64,000 nucleotides of DNA from the NCBI RefSeq assembly GCF_015354735.1, contig NZ_JACEFJ010000005.1, forward strand, positions 248,001 through 312,000, given 5' to 3'. Source of the stretch: Pararhodonellum marinum. GTDB lineage: Bacteria > Bacteroidota > Bacteroidia > Cytophagales > Cyclobacteriaceae. Position 1 is the stretch's first letter. Each line of letters begins with the position of its first letter. The notes beneath the pieces were generated by a model. The model did no database searches. It worked only from the letters and a program-made list of their open reading frames with translations, and was not told where the DNA came from. The position numbers were made by a program, and so were the translations under genes. Shown piece after piece: positions 17,303 to 27,193 of this stretch.

Positions 17303-18765
17303 TGATGACCATAAAAGACATATTGTACAAAGTGTCACTTACTGCCTCTATCGGTGATATGGAGGTGGAAGTGGATCAACTTGTCTTTGATAGCCGAAAG
17401 GTGGTTCCTGCTTCAGCTTTTGTGGCCATTACCGGCACACAAGTAGACGGCCACGCTTTCATCAATCAAGCTCTGGAAAAAGGGGCAATCGCAATCATTT
17501 GCGAGGAATTACCTGAATCCATGCAAGCAGGAGTCACTTATGTGCAAGTGATCAATTCTGCCAAGGCCCTCGGAATCATGGCTGCAAATTTCTATGGACA
17601 TCCCTCGTCCAAAATGAAAGTGGTGGCTGTAACCGGCACCAATGGCAAAACTACCACAGCAACCCTCCTGCATCAGTTGTTTATGGAGATGGGATACCAA
17701 AGTGGACTCTTGTCTACAGTGGAAAATAAAATTGGGGAAGAAATCTTGCCTGCCACGCACACCACTCCGGATAGCCTTGCCATCCAAGAGTTGCTGTCTA
17801 AAATGCTTTCAGCGGGTTGTACCTATTGTTTTATGGAGGCGAGTTCCCATGCCATTGTGCAGGAGCGCACTTCCGGAATGCAGTTTACAGGAGCGATTTT
17901 CACCAATCTCAGCCATGACCACTTGGATTACCACGGGAGTTTTGATGAATACATCAAAGCAAAGAAGAAACTATTTGATGAGCTTCCGAAAGATGCTTTT
18001 GCACTGGTCAACGCGGATGATAAGCGTGCCATGGTCATGTTGCAAAATACCAAAGCAGCCAAGCAAACCTTTGCCTTACGCTATCCTGCGGATTTTAAAG
18101 CAAAAATCATCAGCAATACTTTACAAGGGCTTGAATTGGATATTCAAGGTAAGCAGGTATGGTTTCGAATGATCGGAGAATTTAATGCCTACAATTTGAT
18201 GGGGGTCTATGGGGCCGCCGTGTTGCTCGGAGAAGAACCGGATGAAGTCTTGATGCAGCTTTCCAAAGTCAGAGGTGCACAAGGGCGCTTTGATCAATTT
18301 GAATATAATGGGATCACTACCATAGTGGATTATGCCCACACACCAGATGCTTTGGAAAATGTGCTCAAGACCATCCAAGGTGTTCGAATGGGTGGTGAAA
18401 AGCTTATCACGGTGGTGGGCTGTGGAGGCAATAGGGACAAGGCCAAAAGGCCATTGATGGCAAAAATTGCCACCAAGAACAGTGACCAGGTGATCCTTAC
18501 CTCTGACAATCCTAGGGATGAAATTCCCATGAGCATCATCCGGGATATGGAAAAGGGAGTAAATCCCGTGGACTACAAGAAAACAGTAACCATAGAGGAC
18601 AGAAAAGAAGCCATCAAAACGGCTTGTGTGATGGCCAAAAAAGGAGATATCATTTTAATAGCGGGAAAGGGGCATGAAACCTATCAGGAAATCAAAGGTG
18701 TCAAGCATCCATTTGATGACCGGGTGATTGCGAAAGAAATGCTGCAAATTATACATACCAGTTAA
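17302..18765 (+). CDS. murE: UDP-MurNAc-L-Ala-D-Glu:meso-diaminopimelate ligase MurE
   Basis: Cytosolic ATP-dependent ligase adding the third residue of the stem peptide. At 487 residues it has an N-terminal UDP-binding domain (VFDSRKV near 28), the ATP P-loop [14 protein letters not shown] near 111-124, and [22 protein letters not shown] near residue 401 contains the DNPR motif typical of enzymes selecting meso-diaminopimelate over lysine. The first ATG overlaps the ftsI stop (TAATG); a second ATG follows immediately. mraY comes next, without murF between them. Confidence 0.97.
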   Translation: MMTIKDILYKVSLTASIGDMEVEVDQLVFDSRKVVPASAFVAITGTQVDGHAFINQALEKGAIAIICEELPESMQAGVTYVQVINSAKALGIMAANFYGHPSSKMKVVAVTGTNGKTTTATLLHQLFMEMGYQSGLLSTVENKIGEEILPATHTTPDSLAIQELLSKMLSAGCTYCFMEASSHAIVQERTSGMQFTGAIFTNLSHDHLDYHGSFDEYIKAKKKLFDELPKDAFALVNADDKRAMVMLQNTKAAKQTFALRYPADFKAKIISNTLQGLELDIQGKQVWFRMIGEFNAYNLMGVYGAAVLLGEEPDEVLMQLSKVRGAQGRFDQFEYNGITTIVDYAHTPDALENVLKTIQGVRMGGEKLITVVGCGGNRDKAKRPLMAKIATKNSDQVILTSDNPRDEIPMSIIRDMEKGVNPVDYKKTVTIEDRKEAIKTACVMAKKGDIILIAGKGHETYQEIKGVKHPFDDRVIAKEMLQIIHTS

Positions 18766-18767
18766 TC

Positions 18768-19979
18768 ATGTTATACCATCTTTTTGATTATTTCGATCAA
18801 GCTTTAGACCTGCCAGGTGCAGGGGTCTTCCGGTATATCTCATTTCGAGCTGGAATGGCTGCACTTTTTTCTTTACTGATCACGATTACCTTTGGAAAAA
18901 CCATTATTCAGTGGATCAGGAAACAACAAATTGGTGAGACTGTCCGGGATCTTGGCCTTGAGGGACAAAAAGAAAAGAAAGGCACGCCGACCATGGGAGG
19001 CCTTATGATGATCGCTGGTATTTTAGTTCCTACCCTGCTTTTTGCCAATGTTTACAATATTTATATCATTCTACTTCTGGTATCGGTCATTTGGCTTGGC
19101 TTCATCGGATTTTTGGATGATTATATCAAGGTTTTCAGAAAAAATAAAGAAGGACTCGCCGGTCGTTTTAAAATCATCGGTCAGATTGGCATTGGGATTA
19201 TTGTAGGAGGTACACTATTCTTTCATGAAGATGTGGTGGTGAGGGAATTCCAGAACCCCGTTTCCATAGAGGAAGGCATAGTGGAAACACCTGCTTTTAA
19301 GGATGTAAAGGTGGCCAAAACAACCATTCCCTTTATGAAAAACAATGAGCTCAACTATGAAAACCTCTTGGGTTTTTTGGGTGATGCCATGACACCTGTT
19401 TTGTTTATCCTATTGGTGATTTTCATCGTTACTGCCGTATCCAATGGCGCCAATATTACAGATGGAATTGATGGGTTAGCCGCAGGTACTTCTGCAATCA
19501 TAGGCCTGACCATAGGCATATTCGCCTACATCAGCGGCAACGCCATATTCTCCCAGTATCTGAATGTGATGTTTATTCCAAATGCCGGCGAAATGGTGAT
19601 TTTCTGCTCTGCTTTTGTGGGGGCCTGCGTGGGTTTTTTGTGGTATAACGCTTACCCTGCACAGGTATTTATGGGAGATACAGGGAGTTTGATGCTTGGG
19701 GGAGTGATTGCCGTGCTCTCATTTACCTTAAGAAAGGAATTGTTGATTCCTGTACTCTGTGGGATTTTCGTGATAGAAAATGTATCCGTAGTCCTTCAGG
19801 TCAGCTATTTTAAATATACCAGAAAAAAATACGGTGAGGGAAGACGGATTTTCCTGATGTCCCCCTTACACCACCACTATCAAAAAAAAGGAATTCCTGA
19901 ACCCAAAATCGTTACGCGGTTTTGGATTGTGGGCATCTTGTTGGCCATCATTACGCTGGCTACTTTGAAACTGAGATAA
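18768..19979 (+). CDS. mraY: Phospho-MurNAc-pentapeptide transferase MraY
   Basis: Polytopic inner-membrane enzyme of 403 residues that forms lipid I on undecaprenyl phosphate. Visible hallmarks are [12 protein letters not shown] near residue 72, [31 protein letters not shown] near residue 228, [18 protein letters not shown] near residue 297, and the [11 protein letters not shown] loop near residue 366. About ten membrane segments are expected. It has an insert of about 50 residues ([15 protein letters not shown]) in the middle loop, common in Bacteroidota versions. Confidence 0.97.
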   Translation: MLYHLFDYFDQALDLPGAGVFRYISFRAGMAALFSLLITITFGKTIIQWIRKQQIGETVRDLGLEGQKEKKGTPTMGGLMMIAGILVPTLLFANVYNIYIILLLVSVIWLGFIGFLDDYIKVFRKNKEGLAGRFKIIGQIGIGIIVGGTLFFHEDVVVREFQNPVSIEEGIVETPAFKDVKVAKTTIPFMKNNELNYENLLGFLGDAMTPVLFILLVIFIVTAVSNGANITDGIDGLAAGTSAIIGLTIGIFAYISGNAIFSQYLNVMFIPNAGEMVIFCSAFVGACVGFLWYNAYPAQVFMGDTGSLMLGGVIAVLSFTLRKELLIPVLCGIFVIENVSVVLQVSYFKYTRKKYGEGRRIFLMSPLHHHYQKKGIPEPKIVTRFWIVGILLAIITLATLKLR

Positions 19980-21335
19980 ATGAATAAAAGGATCGTCATA
20001 TTAGGAGCAGGAGAAAGCGGAATAGGAGCAGCCCTATTGGCCCATAAGATGGGCCATGAGGTGTTTGTATCCGATGCTGGCAACATATCGGAGGAAAGAA
20101 AAGCCTTGCTTCAAAAAGCCGATATTTCTTTTGAAGAAGGCCAACACTCTACAAACCTAATCCTTAATGCGGCAGAGGTCATAAAAAGTCCAGGCATTCC
20201 GGAAAAAACAAAAATAGTCAAGCTGCTGAAAGAGGCGGGTATCCCTATCATTGACGAGCTGGAATTTGGTTTTCGCTACAGCAAAGGTAAAATCCTCGCC
20301 ATTACCGGCACGAACGGTAAAACTACCACCACTTTATTGACCTATCATTTGATGAAAACAGCAGGTCTTGATGTGGGTCTTGCAGGGAATGTGGGCCAAA
20401 GTTGGGCGATGCAATTGACGGAAAGGGACCATGAATGGTGGGTTTTGGAAGTCAGCAGTTTTCAGATTGACGGCTTCAGGACTTTCAAACCATTTGTTGC
20501 TATTCTGACCAATATCACACCTGATCACTTAGACAGGTACGGGTACTACTTCTACAATTACATCCATGCCAAGCTGAATTTGTTGGCCAACATGGATGAA
20601 GAAGACCATTTGATTTATTATGCAGATGACCATAACATTCAACAAGGTTTAGAAGATCTCGAACCCAATATACAAATGCACGGGGTTTCCCTGAAGGAAA
20701 AAACAGACACTTTCAGCCATGATGCTGGGGATAGGCTGGTTTTGGGAAATGCAGGTAAAGGCATTTCTCTGCCAAAGGAATCCATTGTCCTGAAAGGCGC
20801 ACACAACATGATCAATGTAATGTGTGCAGCTCAAGCGGCCCTACTTGCCGGAGTATCAGAGGTTGACTTACTCATTGGTTTGGGGAATTTTGAAAATGCA
20901 CCTCATAGAATGGAAGTGGTAGAGGAAGCGAATGGGGTGACTTTTATCAATGACAGCAAAGGAACCAATGTAGATGCGACATCCTATGCGCTGGAGGCTT
21001 ATTCCCAGCCCATCCTTTGGATAGCCGGAGGGGTGGATAAAGGGAATAATTACGAAAAATTGATGGCCAGCATAGCCGGCAAAGTAAAAGCTTTGATTTG
21101 TCTGGGAAAAGACAATGAAAAATTGAAAAAAGCATTTGAAGGGCGCATTCCTCTCATTATGGAAACGCAAGTCCTTCAAGAAGCGGTGGAATGGGCCTGG
21201 AATCAGGCAAAACCTGGAGACCTGGTTCTTCTATCTCCAGCCTGTGCTAGTTTTGATTTATTCAAAAATTATGAAGACAGGGGCGATCAGTTTAAAAAAG
21301 CAGTGCGGCGCATCCTAAATGTGAAAGCGAAATGA
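19980..21335 (+). CDS. murD: UDP-MurNAc-L-alanine:D-glutamate ligase MurD
   Basis: Cytosolic ligase of 451 residues adding D-Glu to UDP-MurNAc-L-Ala. It has a Rossmann-like start IVILGAGESGIGAALL, P-loop [17 protein letters not shown] near residue 107, LEVSSFQIDGF, TNITPDHLDRYG, and FINDSKGTNVDATSYAL near residue 322. The ATG directly follows the mraY stop, and the end overlaps ftsW by 4 bases. Confidence 0.97.
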   Translation: MNKRIVILGAGESGIGAALLAHKMGHEVFVSDAGNISEERKALLQKADISFEEGQHSTNLILNAAEVIKSPGIPEKTKIVKLLKEAGIPIIDELEFGFRYSKGKILAITGTNGKTTTTLLTYHLMKTAGLDVGLAGNVGQSWAMQLTERDHEWWVLEVSSFQIDGFRTFKPFVAILTNITPDHLDRYGYYFYNYIHAKLNLLANMDEEDHLIYYADDHNIQQGLEDLEPNIQMHGVSLKEKTDTFSHDAGDRLVLGNAGKGISLPKESIVLKGAHNMINVMCAAQAALLAGVSEVDLLIGLGNFENAPHRMEVVEEANGVTFINDSKGTNVDATSYALEAYSQPILWIAGGVDKGNNYEKLMASIAGKVKALICLGKDNEKLKKAFEGRIPLIMETQVLQEAVEWAWNQAKPGDLVLLSPACASFDLFKNYEDRGDQFKKAVRRILNVKAK

Positions 21336-22498
21336 TAGCAATTAAAGAGTGGTTGGATGAAAATTTAAAAGGGGACTCCATCATATGGGGTATCGTGATC
21401 CTTTTGTCCATCATCAGCATCTTGGTCGTGTACTCCGCTACGGGTACCCTAGCCTACAAGCGCATGGGAGGCAATACGGAAGCCTATCTTATCAAGCATT
21501 CCTTATTGGTCATGGCCAGCTTAGGGGTGATGTGGATGGCCCATAAGGTCCCCTATAAGTACTATGCAAAATTATCCTTGGTAGCGCTATGGGTTGCAGT
21601 ACCCTTGTTGATATTCACTTATTTCTTCGGATCCAATATCAATGATGCCAACCGTTGGCTGACCATACCCATCATCAATCAGGCCTTCCAGCCTTCCGAT
21701 TTGGCCAAATTGGCACTCATCGCAGCAGTTGCAGGTATGCTTGCCAAAAGACAACGCAACATTCGGGACTTTCAAAGCACCTTTATTCCTATCATCATCT
21801 GGATAGGGCTGATCTGTATGCTGATCGCTTTGGCCAACATGTCCACAGCAGTTTTACTGCTTGCCACTTGCCTGTTGCTCATGTTTATAGGTCGGGTACC
21901 TTTGAAATTTCTGGCCATGGTATGCCTGATTGGGGGTTTGGCTTTGACCACTGCGATCTTTGTAGGACAAAGAGGCGGAACTTTCTTTTCCAGGATAGAA
22001 AACTTCACGGCCAAGGGAGGTGAAATTCCCTATCAAGCACAGCAATCCTACATCGCAATTGCCACAGGAGGCATCGCAGGAAAAGGACCCGGCAAAAGTG
22101 AACAAAGGAATTTCCTGCCACATCCTTATTCCGATTTCATCTACGCGATCATCGTAGAGGAATACGGACTTATCGGAGGTGGTGTGGTGCTTTTCCTATA
22201 CCTCGCTTTGCTCTATCGGGGCATGCGGGTGGTAGCCATATCCAACAGGCCTTTTGGTGGCTTACTCTCGGCAGGGCTGAGTTTTGCACTGGTGCTGCAG
22301 GCCATGGTCAACATGGCGGTGGCCGTTGGCTTGGGCCCAATTACAGGATTGCCCTTGCCCTTGCTCAGTATGGGTGGTACATCCCTGATATTTACAGGGG
22401 TTTCTTTGGGAATCATCCTTAGTGTAAGTCGCGGAGACCATGAGGACGCCTTTCCAGTAGAGGCCAATAGCATAAGAAGAACAGCCAAAATGGCTTAA
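21332..22498 (+). CDS. ftsW: Septal peptidoglycan polymerase FtsW (SEDS family)
   Basis: Polytopic SEDS glycosyltransferase of 388 residues working with FtsI at the septum. SEDS hallmarks are VVYSATG near residue 34, NDANRWLTIPIINQAFQPSD near residues 94-113 and a late HPYSDFIYAIIVEEYGLIGG loop near residue 261, followed by GLPLPLLSMGGTS. It lies between murD (4-base overlap) and murG. Confidence 0.96.
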   Translation: MIAIKEWLDENLKGDSIIWGIVILLSIISILVVYSATGTLAYKRMGGNTEAYLIKHSLLVMASLGVMWMAHKVPYKYYAKLSLVALWVAVPLLIFTYFFGSNINDANRWLTIPIINQAFQPSDLAKLALIAAVAGMLAKRQRNIRDFQSTFIPIIIWIGLICMLIALANMSTAVLLLATCLLLMFIGRVPLKFLAMVCLIGGLALTTAIFVGQRGGTFFSRIENFTAKGGEIPYQAQQSYIAIATGGIAGKGPGKSEQRNFLPHPYSDFIYAIIVEEYGLIGGGVVLFLYLALLYRGMRVVAISNRPFGGLLSAGLSFALVLQAMVNMAVAVGLGPITGLPLPLLSMGGTSLIFTGVSLGIILSVSRGDHEDAFPVEANSIRRTAKMA

Positions 22499-22507
22499 TG
22501 ATAAAAC

Positions 22508-23620
22508 ATGAACCCAACGAAACAAAGCTATAGGATCATGATAAGCGGAGGAGGAACAGGAGGACATATCTACCCGGCAATTGCAATTGCAAATGCATGG
22601 ACAGAGAAGTACCCTGAATCTGAGATCTTATTCGTTGGGGCCGAAGGAAAAATGGAAATGCAAAAGGTACCGGAAGCAGGATATGCCATAGAAGGACTGA
22701 GAATCGCAGGACTCCAAAGAAAATTGACATTGGACAACCTCAATTTCCCTTTCAAGCTGATGGATAGCCTCAACAAGGCCCGCAAACTCATTCGGAATTT
22801 CAAACCTCATGCGGTGGTGGGTGTGGGAGGTTATGCCAGCGGACCCCTGTTGTTTGTTGCCCAAAACAAGGGTATACCAACCTTAATTCAGGAGCAAAAC
22901 TCCTATGCTGGCTTGACCAACAAGCTGCTTTCTAAAAGGGCAAATGTGATTTGTGTAGCCTATCCTCAAATGGAAAAGTTCTTTCCTAAGGAAAAAATAA
23001 AGTATACAGGTAATCCTGTAAGAAAGGACATTCTGGATACGGACAAGAAAAGAGAAGTTGCTTTGAAGCATTTTGGACTTTCGGCAGAAAGGCCGGTGCT
23101 TTTGGTATTGGGAGGAAGTCTAGGAGCAAAAACGATCAATCAGGCGATGCTACAGTCCATGCATCAGTTTGAGGAGAAGGGATACCAAGTATTGTGGCAG
23201 ACTGGTAAATTTTATTTTGAAGAAATGAATCAGGCGGTGACAGCAGCGAATCTTAAATGGATTAAAGCCTTGGAGTTTATCAAGGACATGGACTTGGCGT
23301 ATGCTGCGGCCGATTTGGTTGTTTCCAGGGCAGGAGCCCTTTCGGTTTCAGAGCTAAGCCTTGCAGGGAAGGCAGTTATCTTTATCCCTTCCCCCAATGT
23401 GGCAGAAGACCATCAGACCAAAAATGCCATGGCAGTGGTGAGCCAAAGAGCTGCCAAAATGATCAAAGACAATGAGGCCATGGATAACTTGGCCAAAGAA
23501 GTAGAAGACTTGATGTCAAACCCTGAAGTGCGCAAGCAACTCAGTGAAAAAATAATAACCCTGGCTAAACCCGAGGCTGCCACAGAGATCGTGGTGGCCT
23601 TGGAAAACCTGATAAAATGA
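22508..23620 (+). CDS. murG: Undecaprenyl-PP-MurNAc-pentapeptide N-acetylglucosaminyltransferase MurG
   Basis: GT28 enzyme of 370 residues forming lipid II at the inner face of the membrane. It has the N-terminal loop ISGGGTGGHIYPAIAIA near residues 12-28, the donor-acceptor region VGVGGYASGPLLF near 102, LIQEQNSYAGLTNK, LVLGGSLGAKTINQAM near 196 and the UDP-GlcNAc site VSRAGALSVSELSLAGKAVI. Its end overlaps murC by 4 bases. Confidence 0.97.
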   Translation: MNPTKQSYRIMISGGGTGGHIYPAIAIANAWTEKYPESEILFVGAEGKMEMQKVPEAGYAIEGLRIAGLQRKLTLDNLNFPFKLMDSLNKARKLIRNFKPHAVVGVGGYASGPLLFVAQNKGIPTLIQEQNSYAGLTNKLLSKRANVICVAYPQMEKFFPKEKIKYTGNPVRKDILDTDKKREVALKHFGLSAERPVLLVLGGSLGAKTINQAMLQSMHQFEEKGYQVLWQTGKFYFEEMNQAVTAANLKWIKALEFIKDMDLAYAAADLVVSRAGALSVSELSLAGKAVIFIPSPNVAEDHQTKNAMAVVSQRAAKMIKDNEAMDNLAKEVEDLMSNPEVRKQLSEKIITLAKPEAATEIVVALENLIK

Positions 23621-25017
23621 ATTGGAAAAGTCTACATAGCGTCTACTTTCTAGGTATCGGAGGGATCGGTATGAGTGCTTTGGCGCGCTGGTTTCGACAC
23701 CTCGGTGTACCTGTGTATGGCTATGACAAGACACCAACCGCCTTTACCCAACAATTACAGGGTGAAGGGATGACGATCAATTTTGAGGACGTTGTGGATG
23801 CCATTCCCACAGCCGTTTCCTCGGATACCAAAAACAGACTGATCATTTGGACACCAGCCATTCCAAAGGACAGCCTACAGCTTAATTTCTTTAAATCCAG
23901 AGATTATTTACTCAAGAAAAGATCGGAAGTATTGGGAATGATTACTTCCCAAATGACCACTGTGGCTGTGGCAGGAACCCATGGGAAAACCACCACTTCT
24001 TCCATGATTGCCCATTTGCTCAAGCATGCTGGCATTAATACTGCGGCCTTTTTAGGAGGAGTGACACAAAATTACGACAGCAACTTAATCCTCCATGATG
24101 AGGCCAAAAATGAGGCACCCATTGTCGTGGTGGAGGCCGATGAATTTGACCGGTCTTTCTTACAGCTTCATCCCAATATTTCTGTGGTGACGAGTTTGGA
24201 TGCGGACCACCTGGACATTTATGAAAAGGTGGAGGAAATGACCAAAAGCTTTGGAAAATTCCTCGCCCAGACCAATAAAAAGGGGCAGGCGTTCATTCAA
24301 AACAATGCAATGACTAAGCTGGACAGGAGCCAATTTGAAGGCTTGGCTACTTTGGAATACGGACTTACACAAGGCAGTATTCATGCAGCCAACATCAGAG
24401 CTGGATTGGCTTCATTTACTTTTGACTACCTCAGTCAAAAGATTGAATTGAAAGACATTGAGCTGAAAGTGCCTGGTTTCCACAATGTGGAAAACGCATT
24501 GGCGGCCATTTCTGTGGCCCTGTATTTCGGATTGAAACCCAAAGAAATTAGAGATGGGTTGAATGTCTACAAGGGAGTAAAAAGGCGGTTTGAAATTATC
24601 CACCAAAGTGAAGACATGGTGTATATAGATGACTATGCCCATCATCCGGAAGAGATCAGGGCTTTTCTGAGTTCCGTGAAAGCCATGTATCCCATTAAAA
24701 AACTGACAGTAATCTTTCAACCGCATCTGTACAGCAGAACTAGAGACTTCGCTACCGAATTTTCAGAAAGCTTGAGCATTGCGGACGAGGTAATACTGAT
24801 GGAAATATATCCCGCAAGAGAGCTCCCCATTGAAGGGGTGTCTTCAACCATGTTGCTGGATGGCATAGCCTGTAAAGAAAAGCAAGTGCTAACAAACGGG
24901 GCAATTTTGGACCATTTGAAAAAAAGCACCGTGGAAGTCCTAGTGACCCTAGGTGCTGGTGACATAGACCGTATGGTAGAACCTATAACCAATTGGATCA
25001 GAGATGAAAGGATTTAA
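23617..25017 (+). CDS. murC: UDP-N-acetylmuramate:L-alanine ligase MurC
   Basis: Cytosolic ligase of 466 residues adding the first amino acid of the stem peptide. It has YFLGIGGIGMSALARWF at the N-terminus, P-loop VAGTHGKTTTSSMIAHL near residue 115, VEADEFDRSFLQL near 172, LDADHLDIY, YIDDYAHHPEEIRAFL near 331, and FQPHLYSRTRDF. The last 14 bases overlap the start of ftsQ. The window shows no ddl or murB next to it, although many other phyla have them here. Confidence 0.97.
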   Translation: MNWKSLHSVYFLGIGGIGMSALARWFRHLGVPVYGYDKTPTAFTQQLQGEGMTINFEDVVDAIPTAVSSDTKNRLIIWTPAIPKDSLQLNFFKSRDYLLKKRSEVLGMITSQMTTVAVAGTHGKTTTSSMIAHLLKHAGINTAAFLGGVTQNYDSNLILHDEAKNEAPIVVVEADEFDRSFLQLHPNISVVTSLDADHLDIYEKVEEMTKSFGKFLAQTNKKGQAFIQNNAMTKLDRSQFEGLATLEYGLTQGSIHAANIRAGLASFTFDYLSQKIELKDIELKVPGFHNVENALAAISVALYFGLKPKEIRDGLNVYKGVKRRFEIIHQSEDMVYIDDYAHHPEEIRAFLSSVKAMYPIKKLTVIFQPHLYSRTRDFATEFSESLSIADEVILMEIYPARELPIEGVSSTMLLDGIACKEKQVLTNGAILDHLKKSTVEVLVTLGAGDIDRMVEPITNWIRDERI

Positions 25018-25771
25018 AAACTTCAAAATCAAAAAGACTTTTGTCTTCCTGCTCCTCAGCCTGGTGCTTTTGGTCTTTATCGGGTTTGTAGAGAAAAAAG
25101 CTGCCGAGCGGGGATTTCATTCCTTTGAGGTATTTATCAAAGGTTTCAGTGATGTGTACTTTGTAGATGAACAGGATATTTTCAAAATACTCAAAACAGA
25201 TTTCGATCACATACAGGGCAACACAGTGCTTTCGGAAATAGCCTTGGACAAAATCGAGCATCGAGTAGAAAGCCACCCCTTTGTAAAAAATGCGGAGGTT
25301 TTCAAGGATCTCAAAGGTAAAGTAATTATCAAAGTGGAGCAGCATCAGCCTGTTGCAAGGATTACAAGACCCATGGCAGCGGATGGTTACATCTCATCCG
25401 AGGGCATTATCCTGCCTACTTCAAGCAAGTACACCAGCCGGGTTTTGCTGATTGAAGGAAGTAAAGCTGATGAATTATTGGCAGAAGACGATCTCAAGGT
25501 CAACCATTCCGATTTGATGGATTTAATTGAATTTATCAATCAGAATGAGTTCTGGAAAGCGCAGATTGCCTCTTTGGAAATCGATCGGAAAGGAAATATC
25601 TGGATGCATCAGCAAGTCGGTAAGCAGGTCATTGAATTTGGCAAGCCCGAAGATATCGAACAGAAATTCAAAAAAATTGAAGTGTTCTACCAACAGATAC
25701 TACCTCAAAAAGGATGGAATACCTACAGCAAAGTAAACGTAAAATATAAGGACCAAATAATTTGTGATTAG
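25004..25771 (+). CDS. ftsQ: Cell division protein FtsQ/DivIB
   Basis: Bitopic divisome protein of 255 residues. A short basic cytoplasmic tail is followed by a membrane segment TFVFLLLSLVLLVFIGFV near residues 13-30. A POTRA-like region (VDEQDIFKILKTDFDHIQGN) and the FtsQ beta domain then follow in the periplasm. Similarity is low, as usual for this family; the murC-ftsA context is decisive. It overlaps murC by 14 bases and ends two bases before ftsA. Confidence 0.9.
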   Translation: MKGFKNFKIKKTFVFLLLSLVLLVFIGFVEKKAAERGFHSFEVFIKGFSDVYFVDEQDIFKILKTDFDHIQGNTVLSEIALDKIEHRVESHPFVKNAEVFKDLKGKVIIKVEQHQPVARITRPMAADGYISSEGIILPTSSKYTSRVLLIEGSKADELLAEDDLKVNHSDLMDLIEFINQNEFWKAQIASLEIDRKGNIWMHQQVGKQVIEFGKPEDIEQKFKKIEVFYQQILPQKGWNTYSKVNVKYKDQIICD

Positions 25772-25773
25772 CT

Positions 25774-27093
25774 ATGGAAAATGAAAAACTCGTGGTGGGG
25801 TTAGACATCGGAACCACCAAAATCTGCGCCATCATCGGACGGAAAAACGAATTCGGCAAACTTGAAGTCTTGGGAATGGGCAAGGCGGTATCTGACGGAG
25901 TAATCCGCGGAATCGTGACCAACATTGACAAGACGGTAAATGCCATTCAAAAAGCCGTTCACGATGCTTCTGAAATGGCCGATGTCAACATTGGGGAAGT
26001 GATCGTAGGGATTGCTGGGCAACACATCAGAAGTGCAGTACACCACGGGTCCATCATCCGGAATACCAAAGACGATGAAATCACTGTGGAGGATGTCAGA
26101 AGATTATCCAATGACATGGAAAACATTGTGGTGCCACCCGGTAACACCATCATTCATGTGATGCCACAGGATTATACGGTCGATTATGAAGATGGGATCA
26201 AGGATCCAGTAGGGATGTCAGGAGCACGTCTTGAGGCAGATTTCCATATTATCACAGCCCAAACTACAGCGATTAACAACATCAACCGTTGTGTCAAGCG
26301 GTCCAACCTGACTTCCAAAGACCTCATTCTAGAGCCTTTGGCCAGTTCGCTTTCGGTCTTGAGTGATCTGGATAAGGAGGCTGGAGTATGCTTGGTCGAT
26401 ATCGGTGGGGGTACCACAGACATAGCCATATTTTACGAAAACATCATCCGACATACCGCTGTGATTCCTTTTGGGGGAAATATCATCACTATGGATATCA
26501 AAGAAGGTTGTATGGTCATGCAAAATCAGGCAGAACTTCTGAAAACCAAGTTTGGCAAAGCCATAGCAGAAGATGCCAACCCCAATGAAATTGTCTCTAT
26601 TCCCGGCTTGAGGAACCGACCGCCAAAGGAGATTTCCATTAAAAACCTGGCCAGTATCATTGAGGCAAGGATGGAAGAAATCATTGAAATGGTGCAGTCG
26701 GAAATCGTAGCGAGCGGCATGTATAAAAAGCTTGCGGGTGGCATCGTATTGACCGGAGGAGGCTCACAATTACAAGGAGTGAGCCAGTTGTTTGAATACA
26801 TGACTGGTTTGGATACACGGATCGGCTATCCCAATGAGCACCTGGGTAGGACCGTATTAGAGGAGGTAAAAAGCCCCATGTACGCCACAACTGTTGGATT
26901 GGTCCTGGCAGGCTTTAAGGCTTTGGATGATAGAGAAGATGTTTACAGACAAAGACAAGATCATGGCATAGCCAAGGTTAAAGAAGGCAAAGCGGTTCGG
27001 GTAGCCCTACCCGGTAAGGACATCTTTGCCAGCATAAGAGATAGATTGAAAGATTTCATCATGGATGATATCGAAGAAGACAATAATTACTAG
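25774..27093 (+). CDS. ftsA: Cell division protein FtsA
   Basis: Actin-like ATPase of 439 residues that tethers FtsZ to the membrane. It has the phosphate-1 motif VVGLDIGTTKICAIIGRK near residues 7-24, a 1C subdomain after it, phosphate-2 VCLVDIGGGTTDIAIFYEN near residue 204, and the adenosine motif GGIVLTGGGSQLQGV near residue 324. The C-terminal tail IFASIRDRLKDFIMDDIEED resembles the amphipathic membrane-targeting helix. It is followed by a strong terminator-like hairpin (27108-27145) before ftsZ. Confidence 0.96.
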   Translation: MENEKLVVGLDIGTTKICAIIGRKNEFGKLEVLGMGKAVSDGVIRGIVTNIDKTVNAIQKAVHDASEMADVNIGEVIVGIAGQHIRSAVHHGSIIRNTKDDEITVEDVRRLSNDMENIVVPPGNTIIHVMPQDYTVDYEDGIKDPVGMSGARLEADFHIITAQTTAINNINRCVKRSNLTSKDLILEPLASSLSVLSDLDKEAGVCLVDIGGGTTDIAIFYENIIRHTAVIPFGGNIITMDIKEGCMVMQNQAELLKTKFGKAIAEDANPNEIVSIPGLRNRPPKEISIKNLASIIEARMEEIIEMVQSEIVASGMYKKLAGGIVLTGGGSQLQGVSQLFEYMTGLDTRIGYPNEHLGRTVLEEVKSPMYATTVGLVLAGFKALDDREDVYRQRQDHGIAKVKEGKAVRVALPGKDIFASIRDRLKDFIMDDIEEDNNY

Positions 27094-27107
27094 GGCTTAT
27101 TTATTTC

Positions 27108-27145
27108 AGGGAAATAATGGGTTTTGTCCATTATTTCCCTTTTTC
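27108..27145 (+). terminator. Intrinsic terminator-like hairpin between ftsA and ftsZ
   Basis: AGGGAAATAATGG (27108-27120) pairs perfectly over 13 bases with 27128-27140 across a 7-base loop and is followed by a T-rich run. The stem is not very GC-rich, so it may terminate or attenuate only part of the transcripts. It lies 15 bases after the ftsA stop and about 50 bases before ftsZ. Confidence 0.7.
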
Positions 27146-27193
27146 CAAAGACAATCAAAAAATAACAATACCAATTCACCATAAAGAGGAAAA

